This document shows, in pieces, positions 1 through 10,814 of a stretch of 64,000 nt of DNA (its first letter is position 1; every line of letters starts with the position of its first letter). The stretch is from positions 104,062,671 through 104,126,670 of the forward strand of contig NC_081844.1 of NCBI RefSeq assembly GCF_963259705.1, in the 5' to 3' direction. Made by a program: the position numbers and the translations under genes. Origin of the DNA: Myotis daubentonii. Lineage: Eukaryota > Chordata > Mammalia > Chiroptera > Vespertilionidae. A model generated the notes under the pieces. It worked only from the letters and a program-made list of their open reading frames with translations. It ran no database searches and had not been told where the DNA came from.

Positions 1-734
1 CCTGGAGCCGAGGGTCCTGTACTGTGGCTGCTCCGTCCTGACCCGTGCTCGGTAGTCTTGTCCCGTGAACTGCAGAGCATGCCCCTCCCCTTCCCAACCC
101 ACGTGGCTCCACACTTGCTGTTGAATGCCCTTATGCATGACACACTTGCATGGGCATACCCAGGGCTACGTCAAAAGCTGGGGACCCCAGCTGCTATGCA
201 GTCCCTGGCTTGCAAGTCAAGAGAATGCTCCAGGTGGAAAGGGCCCTACGTGACACCGTGACGGGGGGAAATTGTTCTAATTTTTAAACTAACCATTTGA
301 AAGCTTCGATAGTATTCTAAGGAACACATTGTTCACAACTGATGGACTGATCACTTAGAACTGCTGCCTGCCTCTAGTCCGCAAAGCTGCTTCCCAACCA
401 GATCACAGACAGAAGCGTCCTCCTGCATTTTCATCGACGGGCCCTGTCCCAGACCCCAGCCTCTGATGCAGCACACTTAGATGGACACCCTGCAGAAAGA
501 GGGAGATCAGTTTTTTTCTGCAACGCAGTGCAGATTTTAGGGAGTCTTTCCTGAGCCACCCCTTCCCCCACACCCCCTGTCGCCCACACCCCACTGTGCT
601 GTTAGAAGAAGACAAAGAACTATAGAAGAAATCAGGGGCGCAGTCCCGTCCTTGAGAAACTTGGGGCATGTGATAGGATCCAAGAGTCACCAGATATTTA
701 TTGAAAGAGGAAAACAATGATTAACAGCCAATCT
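1..734. other. Intronic stretch with nothing recognised
   Basis: No splice-flanked coding frame or recognisable repeat was seen. The frames of 67 and 104 codons here lack any family resemblance. Confidence 0.5.
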
Positions 735-830
735 CTACTGTGCGTTTACTGCGCACAAGGCGTTTTGCTAACTGCTTTGCATGTATGACGTTGTTTAATC
801 CTTACAGCTCTTCTGTCCTCCTCCTCCTCC
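735..830 (-). repeat. MIR fragment
   Basis: The text has the reversed MIR end: a size-class phrase, then GCTAACTGCTTTGCATGTAT and a TTTAATCCTTACA segment, as in the common 'ttacatgcattaactcatttaatcctcacaac' part of MIR. The fragment is short and worn. Confidence 0.5.
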
Positions 831-1790
831 CTCCCCAGAGGGATGTCTGGGGCCCTGAGAGGGCAGGGAGCCTGCTCAGGGTGTGCCTCTTGCCAGAGAG
901 AGTAAGGCTCATCCCAGCAGCCTGGGCCCATGCTCTCAGTTCCTAAGTTCCACCCCCTCCTGGCACTAGCCTGACCTCCAGGGGCTTCCCGCTGAGGGGT
1001 GGGAATAGGAGCAAATTCTAGAGGAGGTGGAGTGAGTGAGCAACTCCGGTCCACGGTGAGTGATGGGGACAGCACGAGGCACTGACAACGTCATACCGTG
1101 CCAAGTCGTGAGACTCAAGTGCTCGTGGGAGAAGCAGGGCTTTTTTTCCCATTGCCTCTTGTCAGCAGCTAGCAACCCCTCTGGCTGTGCCAAAAATCGA
1201 ACACTGCTACAGGGAAGAATCTATCTGCCGGCGTCCCAGGGACCTGCTCCGAGCCAAATACCCTCCCGAGCAAATATTGATATATTAACCGCAGCTCAAA
1301 CACTGTGAGTGCAGTGAGCATGCCTCAGCAGGGAGGTGGCTGGCCCGCTGCCACCGCCCACCGCCCTCCTCAGTGCCAGCACTGGGCTCTCCTTCCTGGT
1401 GCAGGAATCTGCGGGCACCTCACCTGGGCTGGAGCCACCCCCAGACCAGAGGAAGGGAAGGGCGGTGGGGTGAGGGGCAGACGGGAGAGCCATGCGGGGC
1501 TGTTCTGCAGGGTTCAGGGAAGACCCATTTCTGAGGGGTAGTAACAGCTGGAAGAGTCATGTAGGCCAAAGGTTACTTCAACCATCCCCCTCCCCCACTC
1601 AAAACATCAGCATTCCCGCTGCCTCCTAAGTCAAGTCTAACACCCTCTGGCTCTGGCCATGGCGTCCGGCAGGAGCCCACCCTCGAGTCCAGTCTCCCTT
1701 GTGTCATCCTCATGTCCTCTGCAAACTGAGCCTCTTGCAATATCCTAGGCAATCCCAATCCTTCCCTTCACCACGAATTTCATTACATTT
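831..1790. other. Intronic stretch with little recognisable content
   Basis: The DNA is moderately GC-rich. The last 200 bases, with phrases such as AACACCCTCTGGCTCTGG, may be the worn upstream part of the L2 that follows. No coding evidence was seen. Confidence 0.4.
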
Positions 1791-1799
1791 TTCCTTTCT

Positions 1800-1895
1800 T
1801 TTTGCTTCTGTATTGGTTAGAACCTGACCCATCCCTTTAGGCTCAGCTCAATGCCACCTGTTCCAGAAACCTTCACGATTCCCTTGAGTTGTAAC

Positions 1896-1964
<69 letters not shown>

Positions 1965-2035
1965 AAGTAGACTCAGGTCTACCCCAATTCCATCCCCCAG
2001 ATCACAGAACTCTGCACTGCCTGCTATATTGTCAA
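1800..2035 (+). repeat. L2 LINE 3' fragment, split by a CT microsatellite
   Basis: The phrase CTCAGCTCAATGCCACCTG, followed by 'ttccagaaaccttcacgattcc', matches the L2 tail ('cagctcaaatgccacctcctccaggaagccttccctgattcc'). The CT tract at 1898-1960 sits directly after it, and L2-like sequence seems to resume on the other side. Confidence 0.55.
1898..1960 (+). repeat. (CT)n microsatellite, about 31 uninterrupted units
   Basis: This is a pure CT tract of 63 bases. A pure tract this long is usually highly polymorphic. On the minus (SLIT3-sense) strand it is a GA purine run. Confidence 0.98.
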
Positions 2036-2960
2036 ACAAAACCAAAAAGAAACAAAAACAAAAAAAATCTCAAAGCTGAGTTTAGGAGCTTAAATTCCTC
2101 CACCTCCACCCTCTGCCCTCTTTGGAAAAGCTTTTGTCCAGGCCATAGAGACCTTTAAAAAGTTCCTGTAATAAAGTCAGGTCATGAGTATGCATAATTC
2201 TGTGGTGAGTGCCCATCCATTGCACATTCACTGTGAACGTAAACTAAAACTTAACCAGTTAACTTTATTTATACTCTGGATGGAGCCTTCTCTTTTAATA
2301 AAACAGAATCCGTTAAGGATTATAAACAAACAGTGTTTTATGAACTAAAACTGCAGTGCACTAGTCACTCAAGGGCAAAAACTGGGCTCTGGGAGGCTCA
2401 GCCAGCTATAAATAAAGATAAGGCCCTGCCAGGCATGGGTTTGGGCAGAGTAATTGCTGACTCCATAATCAGCTTCTCCCCTCCTCCTTCAGGCCCACAA
2501 ATCACTGGGGTGTTGGGTCACTGCCCACTGGATCCAGCCCAGAGACAGAGAAATGGCAAAGCAGTTCATTAGCTCTGAGACAGTGCAAACTGGGACTCAT
2601 GAACTGTCTAGGTTCTGAGTCAACTATGGAGCACTTCTCCTCGGGCTGAGCCTGCGTGGCACGCTGACCATGGGCCCTCAGGGGGCGTCTCTGCTACACC
2701 ACCCACCTTCCATGGAAGACACTGCTCCCATCCCCAACACCCACCCCTCAATCCACCCAGCCAAGGGCCATAGCAATTGGTCCAGGTGACAGGCATGCGT
2801 GCCCAGCAGGGCCCATGAGAGCCCAAACGGGAGACTGTTCAAACTGGAGCTGGAAGCACATGTTTTGGGGGCTCAGGAGATTGCCTCTCCTGCTATGCAG
2901 GGAAAGCCCATCCACAGTGAAAATCCTCTGAATGACCCCATGCTGCTGGGGGCAGGTCGT
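2036..2960. other. Intronic stretch with no recognised repeat
   Basis: The left part is AT-rich, with TTTATTTATAC- and AATAAA-like strings around 2260-2340. The right part is GC-rich. No exon signature is visible. Confidence 0.4.
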
Positions 2961-2964
2961 ACGT

Positions 2965-3215
2965 TTGTCCAAACACAGAATGTACAGCACCAAGAGCGAA
3001 CTCTAAGGTAAACTATGGACTTCCGGTGATGATGACATATCAATGTAGGTGCATCCTGTGTAACAAATGTCCCACTCTGGTGGGGGATGTTGATCATGGG
3101 GGGGCTGTGTGGGGGGGGGCAGGGAGTAGATGGGAAATCTCGGTATCTGCCTCTCAATATTGCTATAAACCTAAAACTGCTCTAAAATATAAGGTCTTAA
3201 AAAAATAAAGGAAAA
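2965..3215 (+). repeat. Ancient L1 3' end (L1M type)
   Basis: The text runs GTACAGCACCAAGAGCGAAC, then TAAACTATGGACTTC, CACTCTGGTGGGGGATGTTG and CCTAAAACTGCTCTAAAATA, ending in an A-rich tail near 3199-3210. This order is the familiar 3' UTR end of old mammalian L1s. Only the tail is present. Confidence 0.85.
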
Positions 3216-3374
3216 GGAGAAAAGAAAGTCTATTCTCCCCAGGGAGAAGGAAGCCGAGATGCAGAAAGAAGCAGAAAGGAAGAGGGAATGATTCCTAATA
3301 GCCAGTAAGTCTCCATTTTTGTGTAACTTGTATCTCTCTGCTTCTTTATCCCAAAGAGTTCTTATTAACACCCT

Positions 3375-3660
3375 TTCGAGTAACTATGATATCATTTATC
3401 GAGCACCTACTAGGTGCACGATATTGTTGTTGTTGCTATTTACTGAGGGGTTACAGTTTGCTAAGGGCTTTCTGTGCATTGTCTCATCTAATCCAAACAC
3501 CACCAATGAGCAGGCACTCTCCCCTTCCTTTTGCGGATGTAGGAACTGAGGCCTAAAGAGGTTAAGTACCTTTGTCAAGGTTATGTGGCTAGCGATTAGT
3601 ATAGCCAGGATATAAACTCAGTCTGACACCAAAGCCCATGCCTTAACCCCACCACTCGCT
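3375..3660 (-). repeat. MIR, near full length
   Basis: It carries the reversed MIR order: GAGCACCTACTAGGTGCACG, a 'gtctcatctaatcc' segment, then GGAACTGAGGCCTAAAGAGG, TTATGTGGCTAGCGATTAG and 'atgccttaacccc'. MIRs are tRNA-derived SINEs that were active before the eutherian radiation. Confidence 0.85.
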
Positions 3661-4235
3661 TGCGGCAGTATGATTTCAATTTTGTTTGCATAAACAATAC
3701 GGATGTGTGTGTGCACCCGTGTGCGTGTGCGTGTGCATGTCTGTGTGAGAGAGTGGGCTCACAGGCAGAATCACATAAGTACATGGTAAAATATGGGGAG
3801 ATCATACAGACGTATCAAAGCAGACAATCCTGCTATCTCATGTTGCCAGCATTAAATAGTAGCATTCATTCGAGGACTGTGACCTCACTGTAGGGAAGGA
3901 GCCTGGTGCCCGGCAGGATCTCAGTCAACACTTGCACAGACAACACAGCCACAAAGCCGATCTCTCACTCTGTGGTGTAGACAAGAGAAGGCAGTATCAT
4001 TTCCATATCGTGGGTGGGAAAACCGAAGTCCGGGGAGCTCCCAGCTGCTGCCCGTTACCGGGACACTCACTCCCTTTCCTTCTGCGCTCCAGTCCACGGT
4101 CCTGCATTTTCTGTCCTTCGAAGGTATCACGCTCACTCTTGTCTCAGAGACTAGAGCCCTTACTTCCTCTTTGCCACACTGACCAGGCTAAAGGAGGTCC
4201 AGTCCTGATCTCACCTCAGAAGTCCTTTTGTTGGG
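3661..4235. other. Intronic stretch with a short GT-rich tract
   Basis: A degenerate GT/GC-alternating tract lies at 3703-3745. Around 3950-4050 there may be a very worn MIR ('tatcatttccatatcgtgggtgggaaaaccgaag'). No coding evidence was seen. Confidence 0.4.
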
Positions 4236-4239
4236 GTCC

Positions 4240-4720
4240 TTTTCCCTGACCTCTTTGATGGCCCCGGTTTCCGCTGCCCGAGACCCTTTCCTGTGCAGCA
4301 TGTTTTACTGCTTCTAATGACACATCTGGGTTATTATTTCACCCACATCCCACTAGCCCAGCGGTTCTCAACCTGTGGGTCGCAACCCCTTTGGCAGTCG
4401 AACGACCCTTTCACAGGGGTTGCCTAAGACCATCCTGCATATCAGATATTTACATTATGATTCATAACAGTAGCAACATTACAGTTATGAAGTAGCAACA
4501 ACAATAATTTTATGGTTGGATCACAACATGAGGAACTGTATTTAAAGGGCCAGAAGGTTGAGAACCACTGCCCTAGCCCATCTGATGCTAACTCCAAAGG
4601 CATGGGACATACTTGTCGGGCTCACTATTTTATCCCAAGAGTCTAACACGGTGTCTGGCAAGCTTTCCACACACACGCATTTGATGAAGGAGGAGAGAAT
4701 GAATGAATGTGCACCAAGGA
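4240..4720 (+). repeat. L2 LINE 3' end interrupted by a hAT MITE
   Basis: The left part has 'cctttcctgtgcagcatgtt'-type L2 tail sequence. After the inserted element the L2 tail resumes with 'ggcatgggacatacttgtcgggctcac', 'acacggtgtctggca' and an ATGAATGAATG end. The two halves are colinear around the insertion at 4359-4570, so the L2 is the older layer. Confidence 0.65.
4359..4570 (+). mobile_element. hAT MITE of the SPIN/URR1 type, complete
   Basis: This is a 212-bp element with terminal inverted repeats CAGCGGTTCTCAACCT and CAGTGGTTCTCAACCT, 15 of 16 matching. It is flanked by an 8-bp target duplication, CACTAGCC at 4351-4358 and CCCTAGCC at 4571-4578, with one mismatch; 8-bp duplications are typical of hAT transposons. 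The interior ('cgaccctttcacaggggttgcctaagaccatcctgcatatcagatatttac', 'tacagttatgaagtagcaac', 'acatgaggaactgtat') matches what I recall of rodent URR1, which belongs to the SPIN elements described as horizontally transferred among tetrapods. It is non-autonomous and has no transposase. The hAT class is seen in the sequence; the SPIN family name is from memory. Confidence 0.85.
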
Positions 4721-5029
4721 TGCTGCTGGAATGAAAGGTCCCCTCACATGTAAGACCCCTAGGAGGGGTCTGGTCCCTTTGGGGAGCCATGCCCACCACC
4801 ACTGAGCCTGGCCGAGTCTCCTCCTCGACTTCTATGGCAGGAGACGGCCCACTCGCCAAAACCGCAAAATCGAAGACCTATGAGATGCCAAGTCTTGTAA
4901 CCTGGGCCCAGAAGGACGGGCTGTCCCACACAGGACCCTGTAACAGAGAAGCCAAGGAGGAGAACGTTGCCCGCCCAGGACACACGCTCCTTCTCGCCCT
5001 CCCTCTTTAATCCGCCAGGGAACACCTTT

Positions 5030-5262
5030 TACATCCAGCTGATTATGTTTAACCACGGGCTTTGTGCCCTTGCCTTATAATTACCTCCTTTTTAAACCCA
5101 GTTGCAAAATTAATTGCCCCTTAATGAAGCAGGGTAGCAATTAAGGGCAGCGAACCTTGTGAGGAAGGAGAAACACATTTGTTTGAGGTGCACCGTCAGG
5201 AGCCCGACTTTGCAGGCATTGTCGTTAGGGCTGTAATTATTTTCCGAGGCTGTGTGACACCT
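5030..5262. promoter_or_regulatory. Candidate conserved non-coding element (AT-rich, homeodomain-like sites)
   Basis: This is a repeat-free block with several ATTA/TAAT cores: GATTATG, ATAATTACC, AAAATTAATTGCCCC, GCAATTAAGGG and GTAATTATTTTC. Two CCCTTAAT-type motifs face each other at about 5115-5124 and 5140-5152. The composition resembles developmental enhancers, which are common in SLIT introns. Conservation cannot be tested here, so this is inference from composition only. Confidence 0.35.
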
Positions 5263-5699
5263 CCTTAGCCCTGATCCGAGCTGCCAGGCTGGAGAAACCC
5301 ATCGTTCCTGCAGAGTTCATTAGAGTCCAATTTGGAGTTTCCTGTCTCCCCGACAGCAGAGGAAATACGATTTAGTGTTGCTCCATGCCCACCAGGCCCA
5401 GCGCCTTCCCAGGACAGCCATCGCGCTGTGTGGCAACCCTCCCCGGGCAGCAGCGCTCCTGAGGCACCGTGCGCAGATGTCGCACAGCCCGGAGCTGCAG
5501 GCAGTGACCTCCCCCTGCCCAGTGTCGCTGGGTGAGAAGAGGCACACCTGTAATCAGCTTTGTGGGAACGAGGCTGCGACAAGTTCTTCAGAGCCAAGCG
5601 GCCGGGCTACGTGGGTTGGGTTCCCTGTCACCCTTTAGGAGAGCACATGATCTTAGACGACTGAGAAACAAAGGGAACGGGATACACCTGCACACTCCC
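5263..5699. other. Intronic stretch, GC-rich, no recognised feature
   Basis: Overlapping open frames occur in five phases here, as expected of GC-rich non-coding DNA. None reads as a known protein or has splice sites at sensible places. Confidence 0.4.
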
Positions 5700-5960
5700 A
5701 AGCAGTCTGCTCTGGGCTCTGGAATAACGTTCCCGCCTCAAAGCTGAGATGACAACAACAGCAAGGATAACAAGAGAAGCGGTCACAGATGACAATGAAG
5801 ATCTACTACACCCGGGAGCTCAGTTCCTACAGCCCCATGAGGAATGCAGCCACTTCACTCCACAGCACAGAGAAACCGAGGCACAGAGAGACGGAGCCGC
5901 TCTTCAAGGACACACAGCCAAGTGGCAGAATCGGAACAAACCCGGGCGTTGGCTCCTACC
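5700..5960 (-). repeat. MIR, diverged
   Basis: It holds reversed MIR phrases in order: 'ccccatgaggaatgcagccacttcactc', GAGAAACCGAGGCACAGAGA and 'ggacacacagccaagtggcagaatcgg'. The left end around 5740-5770 with ACAACAACAGCAAGGATAAC is the worn 'aataatagcta' part. Confidence 0.7.
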
Positions 5961-6139
5961 CCCAAACCACATTCCCTCTCCAGCGCACACTGGCGGCTGT
6001 GGAAGCCCCAGGGACGCAGTGGGTGGCCCGTGGCCCTGCTAACTAATGGCAGTCTCCGTCTCAGGACACGGGCATCTACTGCCCTGATGGAGCCCGGGCC
6101 CTGCAGGACTCCGCCAGCTCAGGGCTTTAATTACTTCCC

Positions 6140-6470
6140 TTCCCCTGGTTCTGGATTGACAGTGGCTGGAAGTTCAAGGCCCTCCACAGGGCCCAAGCCT
6201 TCTCCTGCCCTTCACCTACCCTCGTCCACTGCCCACCTGCTTGGACCACCCCAGCTCCTCCTGCCTCCACAGCCACCGGCACAACTCTCTCCAACTCTCT
6301 CCCTGCGTTTCTTCATGTTGGTAATTCTTCCAAACCCAACTGGTGCACCCCGCCTCTTTTGACACCTGTGCCAAACACCCACCTCATGGAGACCATTTCT
6401 TCCTTGAAACCTCTAGAGCCCTCTGGGTTTTCAGACCTAACTTGGCACATACATTTGCAAAGCTAGTATT
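6140..6470 (+). repeat. Possible L2 fragment
   Basis: Pyrimidine-rich text with 'cccagctcctcctgcc', 'ttccaaacccaactgg' and 'ttcttccttgaaacctctagag' recalls the body of an L2 3' end. There is no tail. Confidence is low. Confidence 0.3.
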
Positions 6471-6539
6471 TAAAAATACATATACATGTATATACATTAA
6501 TGCATGACACTAATACATTGTCTTTCTTTGCAGCAGGAT

Positions 6540-6735
6540 CCCTGAGCAGCCACTTACTAGCTGTGTGACTCGGGCAACTTGCGTAGCTTCTTTGTGCCTC
6601 AGTTTTCTTGTCTGTAAAATGGAGTTAATGATGGCGCCTTCCTCACAGAGTTGCTTGCAGTTAATACAGGGAAGCTGCTTAGCCCAGTGCCTGACTCATA
6701 GGGAGTGCTCAGTAACTGTCAGTTGTTATTATCCA
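6540..6735 (+). repeat. MIR
   Basis: The MIR core is clear: CCACTTACTAGCTGTGTGAC, then 'gggcaacttgcgtagcttctttgtgcctcag' and TCTGTAAAATGGAGTTAATG, with the 3' part 'cagtgcctgactcatagggagtgctcagtaa'. Confidence 0.9.
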
Positions 6736-7439
6736 TCTGGATTACAGCTCCCTGAGGTTGGACACATGTCCGATGCCCGTGTGCAAGTACGAATAACAAG
6801 TGCGTATCTGTCTGTGGACTAGCCTGAGAGTCCTTGGACCTCTGCCCTTTTCTTTCTAACCTGCTTTGGAGCAGCCAGAGTGGGAGAGTGGAGAGACCCG
6901 GAGCCTCCTGCTTCTTAGCGGAGGTGTCTGGTCCAGCCAACCCCAAGTCCAGTGTTCCCCGGCCTTGGATGTCCTCCCGATACTGACTTACCATCCATTC
7001 CAGCCAGCGAGCAGAGCCATGAGCCTTCCCCTCTGCCTCGTGTCCTCCCTGACCCAGGGCTGGCACCCTGGACCCTAAAGCCAGAAGAGAGCCCTGTGTT
7101 TCTTAGAGAAAAACCCTCAGCTGGTACATCCTGCCTGTTTTTGCAGATCAGAGTGAAACAGGAAAAGATGTGGGTTAGCAGCTTTGATCGACAACCATCA
7201 CATCTCCTGGTACCCAGGTCCCAGTCTCTGCACCTGCTTCCACACAGCTCCATGCTCCAGGGACGGCCAGGGTCTCCCAAGCCTCGGACATGCCGCCACC
7301 CATGTTCAGAGTCAGAATCATTTAGGCGTGTTCTGATGTCGTTGGAAAACCCCAAAAGGTTTTGAAAAATGGAGATGATCCCTGCAGCCAGTCCTGGGCC
7401 CGTATTTAACTTTGCAAAATGCTCCAACCACACACATGC
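6736..7439. other. Intronic stretch with no recognised feature
   Basis: GC-rich sequence carries opposed chance frames of 172 (minus) and 137 (plus) codons. Neither shows domain motifs, and both cross the same bases. Confidence 0.4.
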
Positions 7440-8000
7440 TTGGGCTGTTGCTCAGCTTCTCTCTCTTTTTTTAAAAGGCCAGAGAGGAAATAAAAATGAG
7501 TGATGACAAAATGTCCACATGGGTAGAAAAACAGAATAGCCTGAAAGCTCCAGGGCAGGAACTGACACAACTTAATTAACGATTTTGAATAAACATGCTT
7601 GGTGCTGCCAGCAGAGCTGTTTGTTTGCTTTCACAAAATAATGCTCTTAATAAGTCTGAGATTAAACCTTCCAGAGATTAGTTAAATGCAACACCTTGAC
7701 TTGAATGTTAAAAATGGCCAGGAAGGCACAATATTTTCTTTGTACACAGTTCAGTGGCTGTTGTCATCTTGCATAAATAGTTCCCAACCTCTGTTTTGTG
7801 TGGAATAAAAATTGTCACTAATTGTGATTTGGCATTGTTGCTCTATATAAAACATATATTCCTTAAGCAGTCTAATAACCGCTTAACAAGGAAATAGGAT
7901 GGATCAAATTTAAACTGTGGCAGTGGCAGAGCTGACACATTTAATTATATTCTTAAAATCCTAAGTTGCCGCTCTCCAAGGAGTTTGTGACTAACATTGC
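7440..8000. promoter_or_regulatory. Candidate conserved non-coding element, AT-rich
   Basis: About 560 bases lack any repeat I can name and are dense in AT-rich factor-like sites: AACTTAATTAACGATTTTG, GAATAAACATGC, CTAATTGTGATTT, 'catttaattatattc' and GCCATTTAATAAAA. A TATATAAAACATATATTC string lies at 7844-7861. Such long AT-rich, repeat-free stretches in a guidance-gene intron are often deeply conserved enhancers, but that is inference. Confidence 0.35.
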
Positions 8001-8019
8001 CATTTAATAAAAACCCAAC

Positions 8020-8245
8020 TAATCATAATATTTGCCATTTATTAGAAAGTTACTATAGCCCAACACGGTATCACCATACATCTACTATTCACAAAAGTCC
8101 TCCAAAGGAATCTCTTTATATCCATTTTATAGGGGAGAACACCGACCGTCAGGAAGCTAAATAGCTGGGAAGTGGAGGAAGCAGCATTTGAAGTCAGCCA
8201 GCTCGAACTCTAAAGTTCAGCCACCAGCCATCTAGCCTCCTAAAA
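8020..8245 (-). repeat. MIR
   Basis: Reversed MIR: 'tatttgccatttattagaaagttactat', 'ccattttataggggagaacaccgaccgtcaggaagctaaatagctgg' and 'tcgaactctaaagttcagcc'. It is moderately diverged. Confidence 0.75.
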
Positions 8246-8940
8246 CAGAATAAAAAAACATAGCCTGGGAAATGCTAATCAAACGCTAATTTCATGACAA
8301 ATTAAGAGGAAATGATACTAACAGATTTTATTTGATTGCTTAAAGAAAGGCATTTTGTACTCAATGATTGTTTGGGGGTAAAATCACTTTAACTGGTCTT
8401 GTTAGAAAAAGATACTGCCTAACCTCACAAAGGAATACAGCACAGGCTTTTTGTGGCCATGGGGTAAGACTCCTTTATTAATTCCAGCTCCGAAACTCTG
8501 TTCCTGTCATCTGTGCTGCAGCCTGGCTCTTCCCTTGGAGGGCTCTGCAGTCACTGACTTTTGAGTTCTCGGTGCATCAGTGGGAGGCCCAGCCCCCAGA
8601 GGCCCCTGGGGCACCCTCTAGTGGCTATGAGCACAAGTCCTTAGAATCAAAGAAACTGGGAGCTCCAAGGGGCCAGTTTTAACAACTTCTGCTTGTGTCT
8701 GAGAAAGGGAAGAGGAGCAAATTGTCCGATACCGCACAACCTGAACGATCCAGGGCATGAGTACTGCAAAATGGTTATGCAATGATGCCCCAGCATAGGA
8801 AGGTCCTGGGGCACTCCCTTTACAATCGGAAACTAACAGACTCTCTCCTGAGTCAGGGGTGATCACCAGGAAATCGGAGCTGTAGGCACAAGGGTGCGGC
8901 AGGCTAGACAGGATTCCCTACTCTTGCTGACCTGCCTGTA
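8246..8940. other. Intronic stretch, AT-rich on the left, no recognised repeat
   Basis: The left 200 bases continue the AT-rich, repeat-free character of the block before the MIR ('tgctaatcaaacgctaatttcatgac'). The rest is ordinary intron. No exon signature was seen. Confidence 0.4.
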
Positions 8941-8944
8941 CTCC

Positions 8945-9115
8945 AGGGACAGTGCCAAGTGATCTCACGGCAGCTCTCATATAACACTCACTCTGTCATT
9001 CCTGGTTTACAGGTGAGGAAACTGTAGCTCTGAGAGATGAAGTTACTCGCCCGGGATCGTGGAGCCAGGGACTCAGATTCCAAACCTGGCAGTTAGATGC
9101 CAAAACCAGGTTCTT
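8945..9115 (-). repeat. MIR
   Basis: The cues are GGTTTACAGGTGAGGAAACT, 'gctctgagagatgaagttactcgcccggga' and 'gactcagattccaaacctggcag'. These are the reversed MIR core. Confidence 0.8.
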
Positions 9116-10810
9116 TTTTGTTACATGTTAGTGTGCAATTGTATGTTGTAAATATCCCTCATACAAGCAACAAATAAATAACTGGTTTCTGTTTTATAAA
9201 GACTTCTGCAAACTAGCAAGGGATTTTCTGATTTTCCTCCCACATCCTGTTGTATTCAAGACCTCAAAGTTAATTACTACACCAGACACTCCACGCAGAG
9301 ATAAACATCAGGGCCCCTGGCCTTGTGTGTCTGCCATTATGATTTGGTCCAGGCAAGGCCTGCAAATGGCTAATGAGGTTAAATATAAAGTAAGATAAAG
9401 CTGTGAGGCTGTGCAGGTTCTTGGGGACAAGCAGATGACACTTGGGTCTAAACAAAGGTCTAAATAAGGAAAGAAAAGTTATCTCTGTCCCAGGCTGAGT
9501 TCAAAGAAAAATTTCCTATGGTACTCCCATTCCCCCCCTCCCCCCCTCCGCCCCATACACTTTTTCTTCCCAAAGGCACACCCTCCCACATAGGGAGGTA
9601 AGGGCTTGGGTGGAGCAGTAGTGCCTCTTCTAGCCACTCTGCCGCCTCTGTGCCTATGTAAGTAACAGGATGTAGTCAGTGAGAGGGCTGGCCTGGGAAT
9701 CAGGTGACCTGGCTTCTGTTCTTGGTCATTACTGAGGCTTTGTGACCTTGAAAAGAGCTCCCCTCTGAACAAGACGGGTCCGATCTACCCTTCTCCGAAG
9801 GCCCTGGGGATGTAGAGCAGTGTCCAGCTGTCACTCCATAAATTACTGGTCATTCTTAAAGAACTACCCTTGCATATGGCATTGGGAATTGGCAATTTGA
9901 ACTCATGCCAGAGGTGCTGGAAACATCTACTGAAATTAAGTTCCCAGCAGTTTGCAGAAAGCAAAACTCAAACCTTTCCTGCCCTCAAGAGAGAGGTGCC
10001 TGAGCATTCTGCAGCTGGACTTCCGGATGTGAGACGTCCAGCAGTAGAAGAAACCCAGCAACACAACTTGGGACTTGGAAGCCAGGTGCAGCCGAGGAGT
10101 CAGGGCTGGGAGTGCGGGAGAAGGTTAAGTGTGAGAGACACTGGGATCAATGTTTTAAATGGAGGCAGCAGTCACCCCCGGCTTCCCACTGAGCCGGTGG
10201 CTCCCTGCCTAGCTGAGGCCACCTCTCTCAGTACAGCAGGTGGTCATTTCATTAAATGCACCATTTGCAGCCCTTCACTGCCTGGGAGTGTATTTGCTCC
10301 ACCCTGCACGGCTGTGTGTCCCCTTTTATTGGGATCAAACCTCTTGCCCTCATTTCTGACACTTCCCTGAGCTCCATCCACAATCCCACTGGGCACGGGT
10401 TCTAATGGCCCATTGCACTGAAGGTGCGGCACTCCAAAGAGCTAGCTCACTTTAACAGTCAGCCTGGAATAACAGCTTTGGCAGGAGGAGAATCAATGCC
10501 GGGGCAGCCCTCCTGTCAGGGACTGCATGAGCTTTCTCGGAGGTACAGTATGGGGCAGCGTCTGAATGTTGTCAGCCCTGGCAGAAGGGGGCTGGCCAGT
10601 ATTTCACTTGGTATCAGGGTCATCCTCCTTGGGAACTTTATTTAGTCAGATGACAGGGTCATTGGCTGCAAACTTCCCAGGGTCATGATCTTGCCATGGG
10701 CCAGCCAGGAAGCCCAGGATAAGGTGCTCAGGTCTGCTCCTTCTAGTCTCTGAAGGTCTAGCCCCCCTCACAGCATATGCCAGTGGTCAGGAAAAGGGGT
10801 GAGAGCGCGG
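9116..10810. other. Intronic stretch with few recognisable features
   Basis: A C-rich run lies at 9531-9554 ('ccccccctccccccctccgcccc'). A possible MIR remnant lies at 9665-9760 ('ggcctgggaatcaggtgacctggcttctg', 'tgtgaccttg'). Repeat-poor sequence with TTATAAAG and AATAAATAA occurs around 9170-9200. The 166-codon frame at 9870-10370 has no domain signature. Confidence 0.4.
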
Positions 10811-10814
10811 CAGA

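Noticed and set aside
1848..2045. Arg-Glu repeat protein on the minus strand
   Set aside because: It is the translation of the CT microsatellite.
5844..6362. 172-codon plus-strand open frame
   Set aside because: It starts within a MIR and runs through GC-rich DNA and a possible L2. The peptide has no recognisable domain and no splice context.
6790..6830. Possible SLIT3 intronic microRNA (miR-585-like string GTGCGTATCTGTCTGTGGAC)
   Set aside because: The match is partial and I see no convincing hairpin. The known SLIT3 microRNA genes are not expected next to this exon.
6915..7433. 172-codon minus-strand frame in SLIT3 orientation
   Set aside because: It overlaps a similar chance frame on the other strand, does not read as any SLIT3 segment, and lacks exon-like splice borders.
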